64,000 bases of DNA, taken from positions 62,001 to 126,000 of the forward strand of contig JALNZF010000002.1 in the NCBI GenBank assembly GCA_023229435.1. Reading direction: 5' to 3'. How positions within the stretch are numbered: the stretch's first letter is position 1; each line of letters starts with the position of its first letter. Below the pieces are notes generated by a model that saw nothing but the letters and a program-made list of their open reading frames with translations, made no database searches and was not told the origin of the DNA. This document shows positions 35,808 through 45,838 of this stretch, piece by piece. A program made the position numbers and the translations under genes. The stretch comes from Nitrospirota bacterium (GTDB taxonomy: Bacteria; Nitrospirota; UBA9217).

Positions 35808-36674
35808 TCACGACTCCGCCCTGGTGCGGAGAGGCTTCTGGTAAACCATGTCGTTTTTCAGTGTGCGAAGCACGAACGCGTTCGAGATGTTTATCAACGA
35901 TTCAGAGTGCCCGAGGAGCAGGTAGCCGCCTTCGCGGAGCTTGCTCGCGAAGCTCTCGATCACCTTTTTCTTGGCTTCTTTGTCAAAATAAATGATGACG
36001 TTCCGGCAAAAGATGATGTCCATGTTGTTGATCAGGGTACTCTTGAGCGGATCGAGCAGGTTCACGGAGCTGAACGAAACAAGCTCTTTGACCTTGTCGA
36101 CGATCCGGTAATCGCCCTTTTCCTCTTCGATGAAATACTTCGCCAGCATTTCGGGGCTCGTCACGCGGTGGGCGCCCTTCTTGTACACTCCCTTGCGCGC
36201 CGTGTGCAGGACCCGCTGGTTGATGTCGCTGCCGAGGATCTCCACCTGCCAGGTGCGCCACCAGTCACCGGATTCGAACAGCAGCATGGCAATGGTATAG
36301 GGTTCCTCTCCCGTGGAACAGCCGGCGCTCCAGATCCGCAGGGCCTTCCGGTCGGCAAGACGTTCACGCAGTTCGGGGAGGATCTCCTCGGAAAAAGCGC
36401 GCAGTTGCGGACTTTCCCTGAAGAAATAGGTCTCGTTCGTGGTCAGGTTGTCGATGAGAATGGTGAGCTCTTCCTCCCGCTTCCGGTCATAGCGGAGAAA
36501 GTGGTAGTACTCCTCGAAGCTCTTGAGCCGATGCTGCTCAAGCCTGCGAGAAAGCCGGCGTTCAAGAAGGTACTTGGACGCATCGTCAAAAAATATCCCG
36601 CAGTAGGCGTGGATAAAATCACGCAGGAGCCTGAACACATCGTCCGGCAGCGGAATGGTCTGCTCTTCAAACAT
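35808..36674 (-). CDS. cheR: Chemotaxis protein methyltransferase
   Basis: 288-residue SAM-dependent methyltransferase adding methyl groups to MCP glutamates. It has the alpha-helical N-terminal CheR domain (residues 10-80) and the SAM site WSAGCSTGEEPYTIAMLL, followed by NVIIYFDKEAKKKVI. There is no TPR or pentapeptide-tether addition. Its ATG directly follows the stop codon of the HEAT-repeat gene, indicating coupled translation. Confidence 0.95.
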   Translation of the reverse strand: MFEEQTIPLPDDVFRLLRDFIHAYCGIFFDDASKYLLERRLSRRLEQHRLKSFEEYYHFLRYDRKREEELTILIDNLTTNETYFFRESPQLRAFSEEILPELRERLADRKALRIWSAGCSTGEEPYTIAMLLFESGDWWRTWQVEILGSDINQRVLHTARKGVYKKGAHRVTSPEMLAKYFIEEEKGDYRIVDKVKELVSFSSVNLLDPLKSTLINNMDIIFCRNVIIYFDKEAKKKVIESFASKLREGGYLLLGHSESLINISNAFVLRTLKNDMVYQKPLRTRAES

Positions 36675-38669
36675 TTATCTCCCCAACGCCTCGTTCGCCG
36701 CCTGGCGTACCGCCGGATCCGGATCTCCTTCGGCGATCTTCGCGAGAAGCGCCTCGACCGACGCGTCGCACCTGTGTTTAAGCGCCTCAACCGCGCCCTT
36801 CCGCACGCTCCAGTGCGGGTCCGACAATCGTGCAAGCACGGCCCACAGCACCTCGTCCCCTTCGTAACCGGCAAGTGCGGCGAGCACTGTTTTACGCACC
36901 TCCGGGTCCTGGTGATCCGCCAGTTTCAGGAGCGGATCGCATGCCGGCGCGTAGCGAAGGATGCCCAGCACCTCCACAAGAGCAAGAAGAAAAATATCGG
37001 ACGCTGAACCAAGATACGACATAAGTACCTCGCCGGCCTTTGCGCCGCCGATCCTGCCCAGCCCCCGCGCGGCGGTTGCCTGGACCCAGAGGTCGGTGTC
37101 CGCAAGCAGGGTTATGAGGGCCTCTCGCGCCTCGGGCACGTCCATGGCGCCGAGCGCCTCCGCGGCTGGCATTCTGACCTCGGGGTCATCATCGGTGACC
37201 GCCAGCAGAAGAGGCCGGAGCGCCTTCGTGCCGGACGCGTTGGCGAGCGCGCTGACCACGGCCTTCCGCACGTCCGGTTCCTCGTCCTTCAGGGCGAAGG
37301 CAAGGGCGTCCACGGCCTTTTCCGTGGAAAATTTTCCGAGCAGCAGCACGATGTTCCTGCGCATAATAGCGTCGCGGGAAGAGAAGTCCTTCGTGAGCCC
37401 GTCGAGCACGGACTCATCGCCGATCGAGGCCAGGGCATGGATAGCCGCTTCCTGCACGTTCTCGTATTCGTCGCCCAGCAGGTCCAGGAGCGGTGTGACC
37501 GCGATCCGGCTCCGCAGGCGGCCGAGCGCGTTCGCGGCAGCGCTCCGCACGTGGCCGTTTTCATCCCGCAGGAGCGGGATCAGGCGTTCCTCGACCTCCG
37601 CACGGTCGACTTCCCCCAGCACCTCTGCTATGGTCCGCCGGACCAGCGCATTGTCGCTCGTGAGGTAAGGGAAAAGAAAACCTGCCTTGTCCTTGTCAAT
37701 GTGCGCGAGTGAATCCGCAACGGAATCCCGGAGTTCTTCCTCGTTCAAAAGGGAGAGCAGCTTGCGGATGGAGCTTTCCCGGCCGATCCAGCCGAGCAGG
37801 GCGATGGCTGCTTTTTGAAGATCGCCGGTGCTCGAGACAAGGGTCTCTTCCAAAAGATCTACTGCCCGCTTGATCGTCCCTGCGCGCACCGACTCGATGA
37901 TCATGTGCCGGTCCGTCGCACTGCTCTTGCGGTAGACCGCGTCTATGGCGACAATCGAAACTTCGCGAACGATCCTGAGCGCGTCAGCAAGGCTTGCGAC
38001 GAGCGGATCGATGGTGTTCACATTGCCGATCTTGCCGAGCGCCTCGAGGATCGGTTCACGGAGATTGCTCCGGTCGAGCGCGGCAAGAAGCGTTCCGAGC
38101 GCCCGCTGTTCGCCGATCTCGCCGAGCGCTTCGGCCGCGGCGTAGTCAAGCCAGCCCTGATTGTGTCGGTTCAGGCAGGCCAGCAGGGCATCCACTGCCC
38201 GGGGATCACGGATCTTTCCCAGCGCCTCGGCGGCAGCCACGCGGATATTCTCGTCAACGTCCTCGACGAGCCTGTCGATCAGCGCGGGCACGGCGCGGGG
38301 ATCCCTGGTGTCTCCGAGAATATCGACGATGAACTTCCGTACATCCGGATCCGGCGTCGCGAGAGCGGGAAGCAGGGCTTCCAGCGCGGGCCCTCCGATC
38401 TGAGCAAGGGCCTCAATGGCCGAGTTCCTGGCTCCGGCGTTATCCTCAGCTTTCAGCGCCTCGATCAGACCAATGATAACGCTCTCCCCTTCGATTGCCA
38501 CCAGCGCCTCGACCGCTGTCTTCCGCACCCGCCAGTCCTTGTCCGCCATGGCGCGCAAGAGCAGGGGAACTGCCTGCTTGCCCGCACGGCCGAGATCAAC
38601 CGCGGCCTCCCGCCGTTCTTCCGCGTCAATGCTCTGGAGCTTTTTGCCTAAGGCCTCAATATCCTGCAT
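36675..38669 (-). CDS. HEAT-repeat protein of the chemosensory operon
   Basis: 664 residues made almost entirely of about 21 HEAT/PBS-lyase-type repeats of some 31 residues, each with a consensus like DPxVRxxAAEALGxIGD (for instance RDPRAVDALLACL, IRVAAAEALGKIRDPRA). Such solenoids act as protein-binding scaffolds. There is no signal peptide or membrane span, so it is cytoplasmic. The gene overlaps the end of cheW by 14 bp and abuts cheR. I infer that it binds array proteins or an output partner; nothing in the sequence names that partner. Confidence 0.88.
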   Translation of the reverse strand: MQDIEALGKKLQSIDAEERREAAVDLGRAGKQAVPLLLRAMADKDWRVRKTAVEALVAIEGESVIIGLIEALKAEDNAGARNSAIEALAQIGGPALEALLPALATPDPDVRKFIVDILGDTRDPRAVPALIDRLVEDVDENIRVAAAEALGKIRDPRAVDALLACLNRHNQGWLDYAAAEALGEIGEQRALGTLLAALDRSNLREPILEALGKIGNVNTIDPLVASLADALRIVREVSIVAIDAVYRKSSATDRHMIIESVRAGTIKRAVDLLEETLVSSTGDLQKAAIALLGWIGRESSIRKLLSLLNEEELRDSVADSLAHIDKDKAGFLFPYLTSDNALVRRTIAEVLGEVDRAEVEERLIPLLRDENGHVRSAAANALGRLRSRIAVTPLLDLLGDEYENVQEAAIHALASIGDESVLDGLTKDFSSRDAIMRRNIVLLLGKFSTEKAVDALAFALKDEEPDVRKAVVSALANASGTKALRPLLLAVTDDDPEVRMPAAEALGAMDVPEAREALITLLADTDLWVQATAARGLGRIGGAKAGEVLMSYLGSASDIFLLALVEVLGILRYAPACDPLLKLADHQDPEVRKTVLAALAGYEGDEVLWAVLARLSDPHWSVRKGAVEALKHRCDASVEALLAKIAEGDPDPAVRQAANEALGR

Positions 38670-39183
38670 GACCCGCCTCCGCCAACGCTGAGCGCTCCTG
38701 CTGGTTCAGTATCTTCGTGATGTCGATGAGGATGATGAGCCGGTCGCCCACCTTGCCCATACCGGTGATAAACCCGGCATACTGACCCTTCGCGACCTCC
38801 GGCGCCGGTTCAATGTCATTCCCGGGAACATGGATCACTTCCTGCACGCCATCCACCACCAGCCCGAGCAATGCCTCCGGCGTTGCTCCCGATGCCCCGG
38901 GAATGGCGCCCTTGGTGATCAGCATGCGCATCTTCCTTGGATTATCGACGATCTGAGAAAGGGCAAAGCGCTTGCGCAGGTCCACGATCGGGATGATAAC
39001 GCCGCGCAGATTGACCACGCCCTCTATGAACTCCGGCATTCGCGGAAGCGGAGTGATCTTGAGCGGACGGACCGCCTCGGTTATCAGACGGATGTCCACT
39101 CCGTACTCCTCGCCGCCGACCTTGAACGTCACGAGTTGGACCACGTCATCGACCACGGCATCCTTTTTCTCTTTTGATAGCAT
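38656..39183 (-). CDS. cheW: CheW coupling protein
   Basis: 175-residue CheW domain protein linking the MCPs to CheA. Core segments: LVTFKVGGEEYGVDI, VVNLRGVIIPIVDLRKRF and DRLIILIDITKIL. The start is taken as the ATG of MLSKEKKD. A GTG 21 codons upstream (39246) is in frame, but its ribosome site would touch the start codon. A second CheW-like protein is encoded at 49871-50575. Confidence 0.92.
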   Translation of the reverse strand: MLSKEKKDAVVDDVVQLVTFKVGGEEYGVDIRLITEAVRPLKITPLPRMPEFIEGVVNLRGVIIPIVDLRKRFALSQIVDNPRKMRMLITKGAIPGASGATPEALLGLVVDGVQEVIHVPGNDIEPAPEVAKGQYAGFITGMGKVGDRLIILIDITKILNQQERSALAEAGHAGY

Positions 39184-39252
39184 GCTTTTCAAACCCTTGC
39201 CCCCTGACCCTGATGATACGGGACCCCGGTGAGAGACAACGCTCACCGCCCT

Positions 39253-41388
39253 TTACGCACGCTCTGTCCTGAACTTCGATATTTCCTTGTTGAGCGATTC
39301 CGACTGTTTGACCATCACGTCCATGGCCACGTTCAGTCCCGCCGCCAGGTCGGCGTTCGATCGTGCGATTTCCTTAATGCGCTCGATCGACCTTACAATG
39401 AGGTCGCTTCCGGCCTGTACTTCACCGGCGGCCCTGTTCACCATGCCGATCTTTGCGCTCATGTTCTCGACCGCGGCGGAAATGTCCTTGCTCCCCCGTG
39501 CCTGTTCGTCCGTTGAGGACCTGATAAAGCGCGTGAGCTCGCGCATCTTTTCCGACGCCCTCGTGATCTGCTCGCTGCCCTGCCGCTGTTCATTCACGGC
39601 CTGACTTATCTGATGGGTCATCTCGTTGATCTTGTCAACGGCATCGCTCACCTGCCTGACGCCCCGCACCTGCTCGGTCGCGGCCTTGTTGATGCTCCTG
39701 CTCATGTCCCGCGAATGGTCCGCGCGTTCAACGATCTTCTCGAGAGCGCTGCTGGCATCACGGGCAAGACGCACCCCTTCCTCCACCAGGGAAACCTCTT
39801 CCCGCATGACCCCGACCGCCTCGCGCGACTCCTCCTGCACCGCGGTGATCAGTTTTCCGATCTCCTGCGTAGACAAGGCGGTACGGTTCGCGAGTTCGCG
39901 GATCTCGGCCGCAACCACCGCGAATCCCTTGCCATGCTCACCGGCCTGCGCCGCGAGGATGGCCGCGTTCAGTGCAAGCAGCCCGGTCTGGTCCGTAATA
40001 TCCTCGATGACCGTCAGGATGCTGCCGATATTCTCCGCGCGCTCTCCCAGACGGTTCACCACATCTGCGGTACGGCGCGCCGTGGTTTCGATCCGGCTCA
40101 TGCCTTCTATGGTCTTCTCGATGGAGCGCATGCCCAGCTGTTTGGCGTCCGAAGCAACGGCTTCGGCCAGCGAGGCGGACTCCTTCGCATTGGATTCCAC
40201 CTCTTTCACGGATGCGCTGATCTCGGTCGCCGAGGCCGCCGTATCTTCCGCGGACGATAAAAGCACCTCAACGTTCTCCGCGATCTGGCGGACCGCGGCA
40301 GACATCTGAATGATGGCGGTGGACGTATCTTCAATGGCGGTGGACAGCTGCACGATCGTTTTCGCGACCTCATTGCTCGACGCCGCCATCTCGATCACTG
40401 ATGAGGAGGTCGTCTCCGAGTGGGAGTACAGGTCTTTGACGTTATCGGCCATCTCTTTGAGCGCGAAGTGCATTTCATTCACCGACGACGCCACTTCTTC
40501 CACGGCCTCCGCCTGGCCCTTGCTTCCCCCGGTGATCTCCTGGGAGGTCCCCTTCACCTCTCCCCAGATCGCCGCTGTTTTGCGGGCCGCCTCCCGCACG
40601 TTCTCGATCATGCCCTTGAGCCCGATGGTCATGCGGTTAAGGCCCCGCCCGAGCATCCCGAGCTCGTCGCTCGACGTTACGCGCATGCTCTGCGTCAGGT
40701 CTCCTGCCGCAATGTTCGAGGCCACGGCCACCGCTTCCTTTGCAGGCAGAACGATCATGCTCCGCACCATGAGGTAGATCATCAGGGCGAGGGCGCCGGT
40801 GATCAGTACGCTGGTCCCGAGAAGCAGCAAAACCGCGTCCCGACCGTCCTTCCGGACCGCTGCCCGGGAAAATCCCATCGTGACCAGGCCGGTGCGGGTG
40901 TCGCCGTCCTTGACATCAACCTGCACCTCGACGGGATCGAACTTCTCCTTTGCTTTCGCCGCGAACGTCGCCGTGTCCTCGATTTCCCCCTGCGCGAGAA
41001 GTTTCTTCACATCAGGATGGGCACGGTTGAAGCTGACGGATGCATTGTTCAGGATCACATTCGACGAGTCCGCTATATAGGTGTAAAGCACGTCCGGGGA
41101 CTTCACCGTTTCCGCGACAAGACCGTCGAGCACCGGGATGTCCCGGTGCAGAAGAGCATCAGTGCCGGCCTTGCCGAGAAGCTGGCCCATTTCACGGCCC
41201 CGCGTTTCCAGCGCCCGATACTGCCCGTCCATCAGCATGCGCGCGACAAAAAACGAGCCCATTACCATAAGCACGGCAACAGCGCCGAACAGTGCGAACA
41301 TGAACTTAAGTCCCATGCTGGCGTCAATGCGGTCCTTCAGCCTCTTTCCCTTGCCTTCCTTAAAAAATCTCATTATCATGGTTCGCAT
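39253..41388 (-). CDS. Methyl-accepting chemotaxis protein 1
   Basis: 711 residues. First membrane span about 27-53 (FALFGAVAVLMVMGSFF), a periplasmic sensor of some 130 residues, second span about 186-208 (LLLLGTSVLITGALALMIYL), HAMP, then a long signalling hairpin. The tip is recognisable around LLALNAAILAAQAGEHGKGF. Each arm of the hairpin has four 28-residue repeats. The periplasmic domain has no sequence I can assign to a ligand. First-listed of three consecutive MCP genes; 7 bp follow the MCP 2 stop codon. Confidence 0.93.
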   Translation of the reverse strand: MRTMIMRFFKEGKGKRLKDRIDASMGLKFMFALFGAVAVLMVMGSFFVARMLMDGQYRALETRGREMGQLLGKAGTDALLHRDIPVLDGLVAETVKSPDVLYTYIADSSNVILNNASVSFNRAHPDVKKLLAQGEIEDTATFAAKAKEKFDPVEVQVDVKDGDTRTGLVTMGFSRAAVRKDGRDAVLLLLGTSVLITGALALMIYLMVRSMIVLPAKEAVAVASNIAAGDLTQSMRVTSSDELGMLGRGLNRMTIGLKGMIENVREAARKTAAIWGEVKGTSQEITGGSKGQAEAVEEVASSVNEMHFALKEMADNVKDLYSHSETTSSSVIEMAASSNEVAKTIVQLSTAIEDTSTAIIQMSAAVRQIAENVEVLLSSAEDTAASATEISASVKEVESNAKESASLAEAVASDAKQLGMRSIEKTIEGMSRIETTARRTADVVNRLGERAENIGSILTVIEDITDQTGLLALNAAILAAQAGEHGKGFAVVAAEIRELANRTALSTQEIGKLITAVQEESREAVGVMREEVSLVEEGVRLARDASSALEKIVERADHSRDMSRSINKAATEQVRGVRQVSDAVDKINEMTHQISQAVNEQRQGSEQITRASEKMRELTRFIRSSTDEQARGSKDISAAVENMSAKIGMVNRAAGEVQAGSDLIVRSIERIKEIARSNADLAAGLNVAMDVMVKQSESLNKEISKFRTERA

Positions 41389-41395
41389 AGTTGCA

Positions 41396-43423
41396 TCACC
41401 TCGCTCCCGATATTCCGGCGCTATTCTTCACCTTGGTCGTGTTCATCGCAAGGATCTCCTGATTGAGCAGTTCCGCCTGCTCTCCAAGTGTCTTGAGCGC
41501 GACGGTCATGCCATCGACGCGCGTTATGTTCTGGCGCGGGAGGTCCTGGATCCGCTCCAGGGACTCGATGATCTGACCGATGGCCTGCCGCTGCTCGCGG
41601 CTGCCGGCGGCGATCTTGCCGGCGCGCAGGGTGACATTGTCGGCCGCCACCGCAATCTGTTTGCCGCCCCGGCCCTGCTCGGTCATGGCGGTCCGCACCT
41701 GCCGCGCGATCGTACGCATTTCCTCCGCGGCGCTCATGATCTTCTCCGTGCCCCTGGTCTGTGCCTGGGTCGCCCCGGCAATCTGCTCCATCATCTGCTT
41801 GACGTTCATCACCGCCTCGCTCACCTGTTTGATGCCCCGATACTGCTCGGTCATGGCCCGTTCGATCATGGTGGCCATCTCCGCCGAGCGGCTCGAGCTC
41901 GCCAGGATCTTATCGAGCGCCGCACCAGCCTCCTGAGAACGCCGCACGCCCTCTTCCACGGCAGTGAGACTGCCCGAGGTGGCCAGCACAGCCTCTTTGG
42001 CCTCCCGCTGCACCGACGCGATGAGCTTTCCGATATCCTGGGCGGAGCCGGCGGTGCGGTCGGCCAGCGCCTTGATCTGCTCGGCCACCACGGCGAATCC
42101 CTTGCCGTGCTCGCCGGCCTGGGCCGCGAGAATGGATGCGTTCAATGCCAGCAGGTTCGTGCGCTCCGTCACCTCGACGATCACGCCGAGGATCTTGCCG
42201 ATCTCTTCCGATCGCTTCCCGAGCCGCGTGACCGTTTCGGCATACTTCCCGACCGTGTCTTTGATCGTAGCAATGGCGCTTATGGTTGCATGGATGGACT
42301 TCACCCCTATGTCCTGTGCTTCCCGGGACACCTGCTGCGACAGCCCGGCCGATTCCTTGGCCGCCTGCTCCACCTCCCGCACCGTTGCCTCGATCTGGAT
42401 CGCCGAAGCCGAGGTCTCCTCGGCCGCCGAGGAGAGGCTCTCGACATGGCCGGCCACGTCGCGGATCGAAGCGATCATCTCGGTGACCGAGGCGGTCACG
42501 TCTTCGACCGATGAGGCAAGTTCGGACGTATGGCTGGCGACCTCCTGATTGGAGGCGTTCATCTCGAGAATAGCTGACGACGTTTCTTCAGCCGAGACCG
42601 ACAGGCTTTCAGCGCTTTCGGCAATGGACTGGATGGAAGAGGACATCTCGGTAACCGACGAAGACACACTCATGGTGTCCCCGGATTCGATCTCGGCATT
42701 TTTTCTGATCTCCCGCGTGTCCGAAGAGATAAGCGGGCTCAGCTCATTGATCCGCGCGGAAATCGCGCTCATTCCAACGATGAACTGCTCGAGATGCGCG
42801 ATCAGCTCGTTTACGCTGTTCGCCAGGTCTCCGAGCTCATCACGTTCCTTCACCTCCACACGAAGCGTAAAGTCCTTTCGATCGATCACCTCTTTGAGCG
42901 CGCGGCTGAGTTCCCTGGCCGGCGTTGTGATGATGCGGGTCACGGAGAAGAACAGGATTCCCGCCAGGAGAATGAAGAGAACGAGATATTCGAAGAACAC
43001 TCCCAGGAGTGAGGCGCTGAGTCCGCCTTTCGGTTTCACCGGATATACGGAAAGGCGGACCTCGCCGAGCTTCGTGGTGTCCGAAAAGATCGGCTGCGGC
43101 CCTACCACGACCCGATTCTTCTCCAAGACCGGCTTGGCGAGGTGAACGAGCGCCCTTCCCTCGCGGTCAACAATGGTTATCTCCTGGGCAGCGGGAAGGT
43201 GGATGAAATGCCCGGCCAGGGAGTTGAGTCCGCTGAGGTCCGAGCTCAGCAGATAGGGCGCAGCCAGCCCGGCCATGAGCTTGCCGGACTGCTCCCCCTG
43301 GATCCGGACAGTGGTACTGATGTCCCGCTTTTCACTAACATACCGGGACGTCCCGACCAACCCCATTGCCACGAACAGCCCCGCGAAGACCAGGAATATA
43401 AGTCTTTGTCTTATACTACCCAT
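41396..43423 (-). CDS. Methyl-accepting chemotaxis protein 2
   Basis: 675 residues. First span about 9-27 (IFLVFAGLFVAMGLVG), a short periplasmic sensor (about 110 residues), second span near 145-168 (VLFILLAGILFFSV), HAMP, signalling hairpin with tip LLALNASILAAQAGEHGKGF. The descending arm holds four 28-residue repeats (the first being VSSSVTEMSSSIQSIAESAE and eight more), matched by four on the ascending arm (AMTEQYRGIKQVSEAVMNV and similar). Paralogous to MCPs 1 and 3 in the signalling part, but not visibly in the sensor part. Confidence 0.93.
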   Translation of the reverse strand: MGSIRQRLIFLVFAGLFVAMGLVGTSRYVSEKRDISTTVRIQGEQSGKLMAGLAAPYLLSSDLSGLNSLAGHFIHLPAAQEITIVDREGRALVHLAKPVLEKNRVVVGPQPIFSDTTKLGEVRLSVYPVKPKGGLSASLLGVFFEYLVLFILLAGILFFSVTRIITTPARELSRALKEVIDRKDFTLRVEVKERDELGDLANSVNELIAHLEQFIVGMSAISARINELSPLISSDTREIRKNAEIESGDTMSVSSSVTEMSSSIQSIAESAESLSVSAEETSSAILEMNASNQEVASHTSELASSVEDVTASVTEMIASIRDVAGHVESLSSAAEETSASAIQIEATVREVEQAAKESAGLSQQVSREAQDIGVKSIHATISAIATIKDTVGKYAETVTRLGKRSEEIGKILGVIVEVTERTNLLALNASILAAQAGEHGKGFAVVAEQIKALADRTAGSAQDIGKLIASVQREAKEAVLATSGSLTAVEEGVRRSQEAGAALDKILASSSRSAEMATMIERAMTEQYRGIKQVSEAVMNVKQMMEQIAGATQAQTRGTEKIMSAAEEMRTIARQVRTAMTEQGRGGKQIAVAADNVTLRAGKIAAGSREQRQAIGQIIESLERIQDLPRQNITRVDGMTVALKTLGEQAELLNQEILAMNTTKVKNSAGISGAR

Positions 43424-43530
43424 AATTCCTCCGATGAACGATTAGAGCACAGGCTACAGACTGAAATACGGACGTCCGACGACAAGCGATCAGATGTCAG
43501 ACTGAGTTAAAAGCTTCTGTCTTCTGTTTT

Positions 43531-45552
43531 TTAGAGCTTGAAGCCATCCAGTTCCCCCTGGAGCGCGTCCGCGTTCTGCTTGAATACCTTCACGGCCTTA
43601 TCCATCTCAATGGACACATTCACCGTGTCGCCGGTGATCTTCTGAATGCGGTTGATGGCATCGCTGATCTGCTGCGCTCCCAGACTCTGCTCCGACGTGG
43701 AGTGAGCGACCTGAGAGGTCTGCTTTGTCAAGGATTCAACGGCGTTCGCGATCGACCTGCTGCCCGTCGTCTGCTCCTGGGTCGCGGACCTCACCAGCCG
43801 GGTGATGTCACGCATCCGTTCCGCCGCCTGCACGATCCGTTCGCTCCCTTTGCGCTGTTCCTTCAAAGCGCCGGCGATCTGCTCGAGCTGGTCCGAAATG
43901 CTGAGGGAGGTTTCGGTGATCTGTGCTACTCCCCTGGCCTGCTCCGCTGTGGTCTTTTCGATGGCCCGTACCATGTCCGCTGACTGCCGCGAGCTGTTCG
44001 TTACCTGTTCGAGAACATCATTGGTCACATTCACCAGATCAACGCCGCTCTCGACGGCCTTGAGCCCTCTGCCCATGGCCTGTACGCTCTCGGCGGTCTC
44101 TTCCTGCACCGATGCGATGAGGCTGCCGATCTCCTGGGTGGACGCGGCGGTGCGCTCCGCGAGGTCCTTGATCTCTTCGGCAACGACCGCGAATCCCTTG
44201 CCGTGCTCACCGGCCTGCGATGCGAGAATGGCGGCGTTCAGTGCCAGCAGGCTGGTCTGTTCCGTCACTTCATCGATGACCTTCAATATCTGTCCGATCT
44301 CATGCGACCGCTTCCCGAGACGGTTCACCACCGCGGCGGTGGCCTCGACGGTCTCCTTGATGTTCTGCATGCCCTTGATCGCTTCCCGGGCGGCGGCCAT
44401 CCCGCGATCCGAGGCATCAAGGGAGACCTTTTCCGCCAGGCGGGCCGACTCGATGGCGCGCTGTTCGACCTCCTTCACGGTGGAGCTCATCTCGGTGATG
44501 GACGATGAGGTCTGCTCCGCTGATGCGGAAAGCGCATCGGTATTCTCCGACACCTGCTTGATCGAGGCGATCATTTCCTCGATTGACAAGGCCGTGTCTT
44601 CTACGGCCGCTGCAAGCGCGCCCGAATTCCTGGACACCTCTTCGATCGACGATGCCATCTCCGTTGTCGAGGACGACGCGTCCGTGGCGACACGGGACAT
44701 CTCCCCGGCGTTTTCGGCGACCCCCTTGAAAGAAGCGACCATCTCGATCACGGTCGTTGCGGTCTGTGCCATTGCCTCGGATGTTGCATTCGCTCCTTCT
44801 TGCACCTGACGGGACCCCGCGGCAATCTGCTCGGCTGACGCCGCTGTCTGCTTCGCCGTCCGATGAACGCTTGCGATCAGGTGCCTCAAATCCACCACCA
44901 TCTTGTTCGCCGCCCGGCCCAACTCCCCGATTTCGTCATTCGTCAACACCTCCATTGTCCGCGACAGATCGCCGGACGCGACCCGGGTTATGATGGCATG
45001 GAGACTTTCGATCGGCCTCAGGGCCAGCACCCGGAAGAGCAGGTATACGACCAGCGAAATGACCGCCATCATGCCCAGCGACAGGCCGATGATGATCATC
45101 TGCGACTCGCGGAGTGACGTGTCGATGGTTTGCGTGGAATACCCGGCCTTGACAATGCCGATCTGGTCGTTATTGTTCATGATCTTCGCGGTGAACTCCA
45201 GGATCCCGTCCTTGTCCTTCGGCTCTTCCTTCTGGTGAGTGAGGGGGTTCCCCTGGTTGTCCTGGATAACAACATAGACGACGTCCTGGTCCCGTGCGGA
45301 GTCTCGCACGTAGTTCTCCAGGTAGGCGAAGTTATAGGAGAGAACAGGCTCTGCCGATATGCCGGACAGAAATTCGACGGTGTTCTTTCCTTTTTTGTTG
45401 AGCTCCTCGATCAGGACGCCCTTCTGGTGGATGCTGAGAACAATAACCATGATGGTCATCACGACGGCGAGCACCAGCAGGATGCTGACCAGGAATTTTT
45501 TTGTCAATTTCCAACCCTGCATATACGTCATCATTGTATTTGTGCCATTCAT
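43531..45552 (-). CDS. Methyl-accepting chemotaxis protein 3
   Basis: 673 residues. First span about 18-43 (FLVSILLVLAVVMTIMVIVL), a periplasmic part of about 120 residues, second span about 160-181 (LGMMAVISLVVYLLF), HAMP, signalling hairpin with tip LLALNAAILASQAGEHGKGF. It has the same four-plus-four set of 28-residue repeats. ATG codons at 1, 7, 8 and 11 leave the exact start open; the first is used. A 286-bp gap separates it from the substrate-binding protein gene. Confidence 0.92.
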   Translation of the reverse strand: MNGTNTMMTYMQGWKLTKKFLVSILLVLAVVMTIMVIVLSIHQKGVLIEELNKKGKNTVEFLSGISAEPVLSYNFAYLENYVRDSARDQDVVYVVIQDNQGNPLTHQKEEPKDKDGILEFTAKIMNNNDQIGIVKAGYSTQTIDTSLRESQMIIIGLSLGMMAVISLVVYLLFRVLALRPIESLHAIITRVASGDLSRTMEVLTNDEIGELGRAANKMVVDLRHLIASVHRTAKQTAASAEQIAAGSRQVQEGANATSEAMAQTATTVIEMVASFKGVAENAGEMSRVATDASSSTTEMASSIEEVSRNSGALAAAVEDTALSIEEMIASIKQVSENTDALSASAEQTSSSITEMSSTVKEVEQRAIESARLAEKVSLDASDRGMAAAREAIKGMQNIKETVEATAAVVNRLGKRSHEIGQILKVIDEVTEQTSLLALNAAILASQAGEHGKGFAVVAEEIKDLAERTAASTQEIGSLIASVQEETAESVQAMGRGLKAVESGVDLVNVTNDVLEQVTNSSRQSADMVRAIEKTTAEQARGVAQITETSLSISDQLEQIAGALKEQRKGSERIVQAAERMRDITRLVRSATQEQTTGSRSIANAVESLTKQTSQVAHSTSEQSLGAQQISDAINRIQKITGDTVNVSIEMDKAVKVFKQNADALQGELDGFKL

Positions 45553-45838
45553 TCTCTGCCCCTCATTAGTGAATTCTACTCACGAGCGTCGGCGCCCCCC
45601 AGGGGACGGCTAAACCGTCATGCCGGTCAACGATCTCCTCTTGCACCACTGAGAACTTCTCCGTCGTTTCGAGAAACGTACCTTTCCCAAACCGCCATCC
45701 CGATCATGGCCCCGGAAATTTTTCATCCCGCTGTACACACGCTGCACGTCCACCCCGCCCTTCTCCTGGATGTGCCTGCCCGCCGCCGCGCCGTCGGCAC
45801 GGCCCGCGTTTATCGATTCATGGTCCGGACGCGCACCG
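45553..45838. other. Gap inside the chemosensory operon before MCP 3
   Basis: 286 bp, the largest gap in this operon. No convincing gene. A small hairpin GACGG-CTAAA-CCGTC lies near 45605-45620, and a dispersed-repeat relic with GGGGGGCGCC is beside it. No good promoter was seen. Confidence 0.5.

Noticed and set aside
45553..45838. Small gene between the binding protein and MCP 3
   Set aside because: Frames are short and lack a ribosome site or regular codon use.
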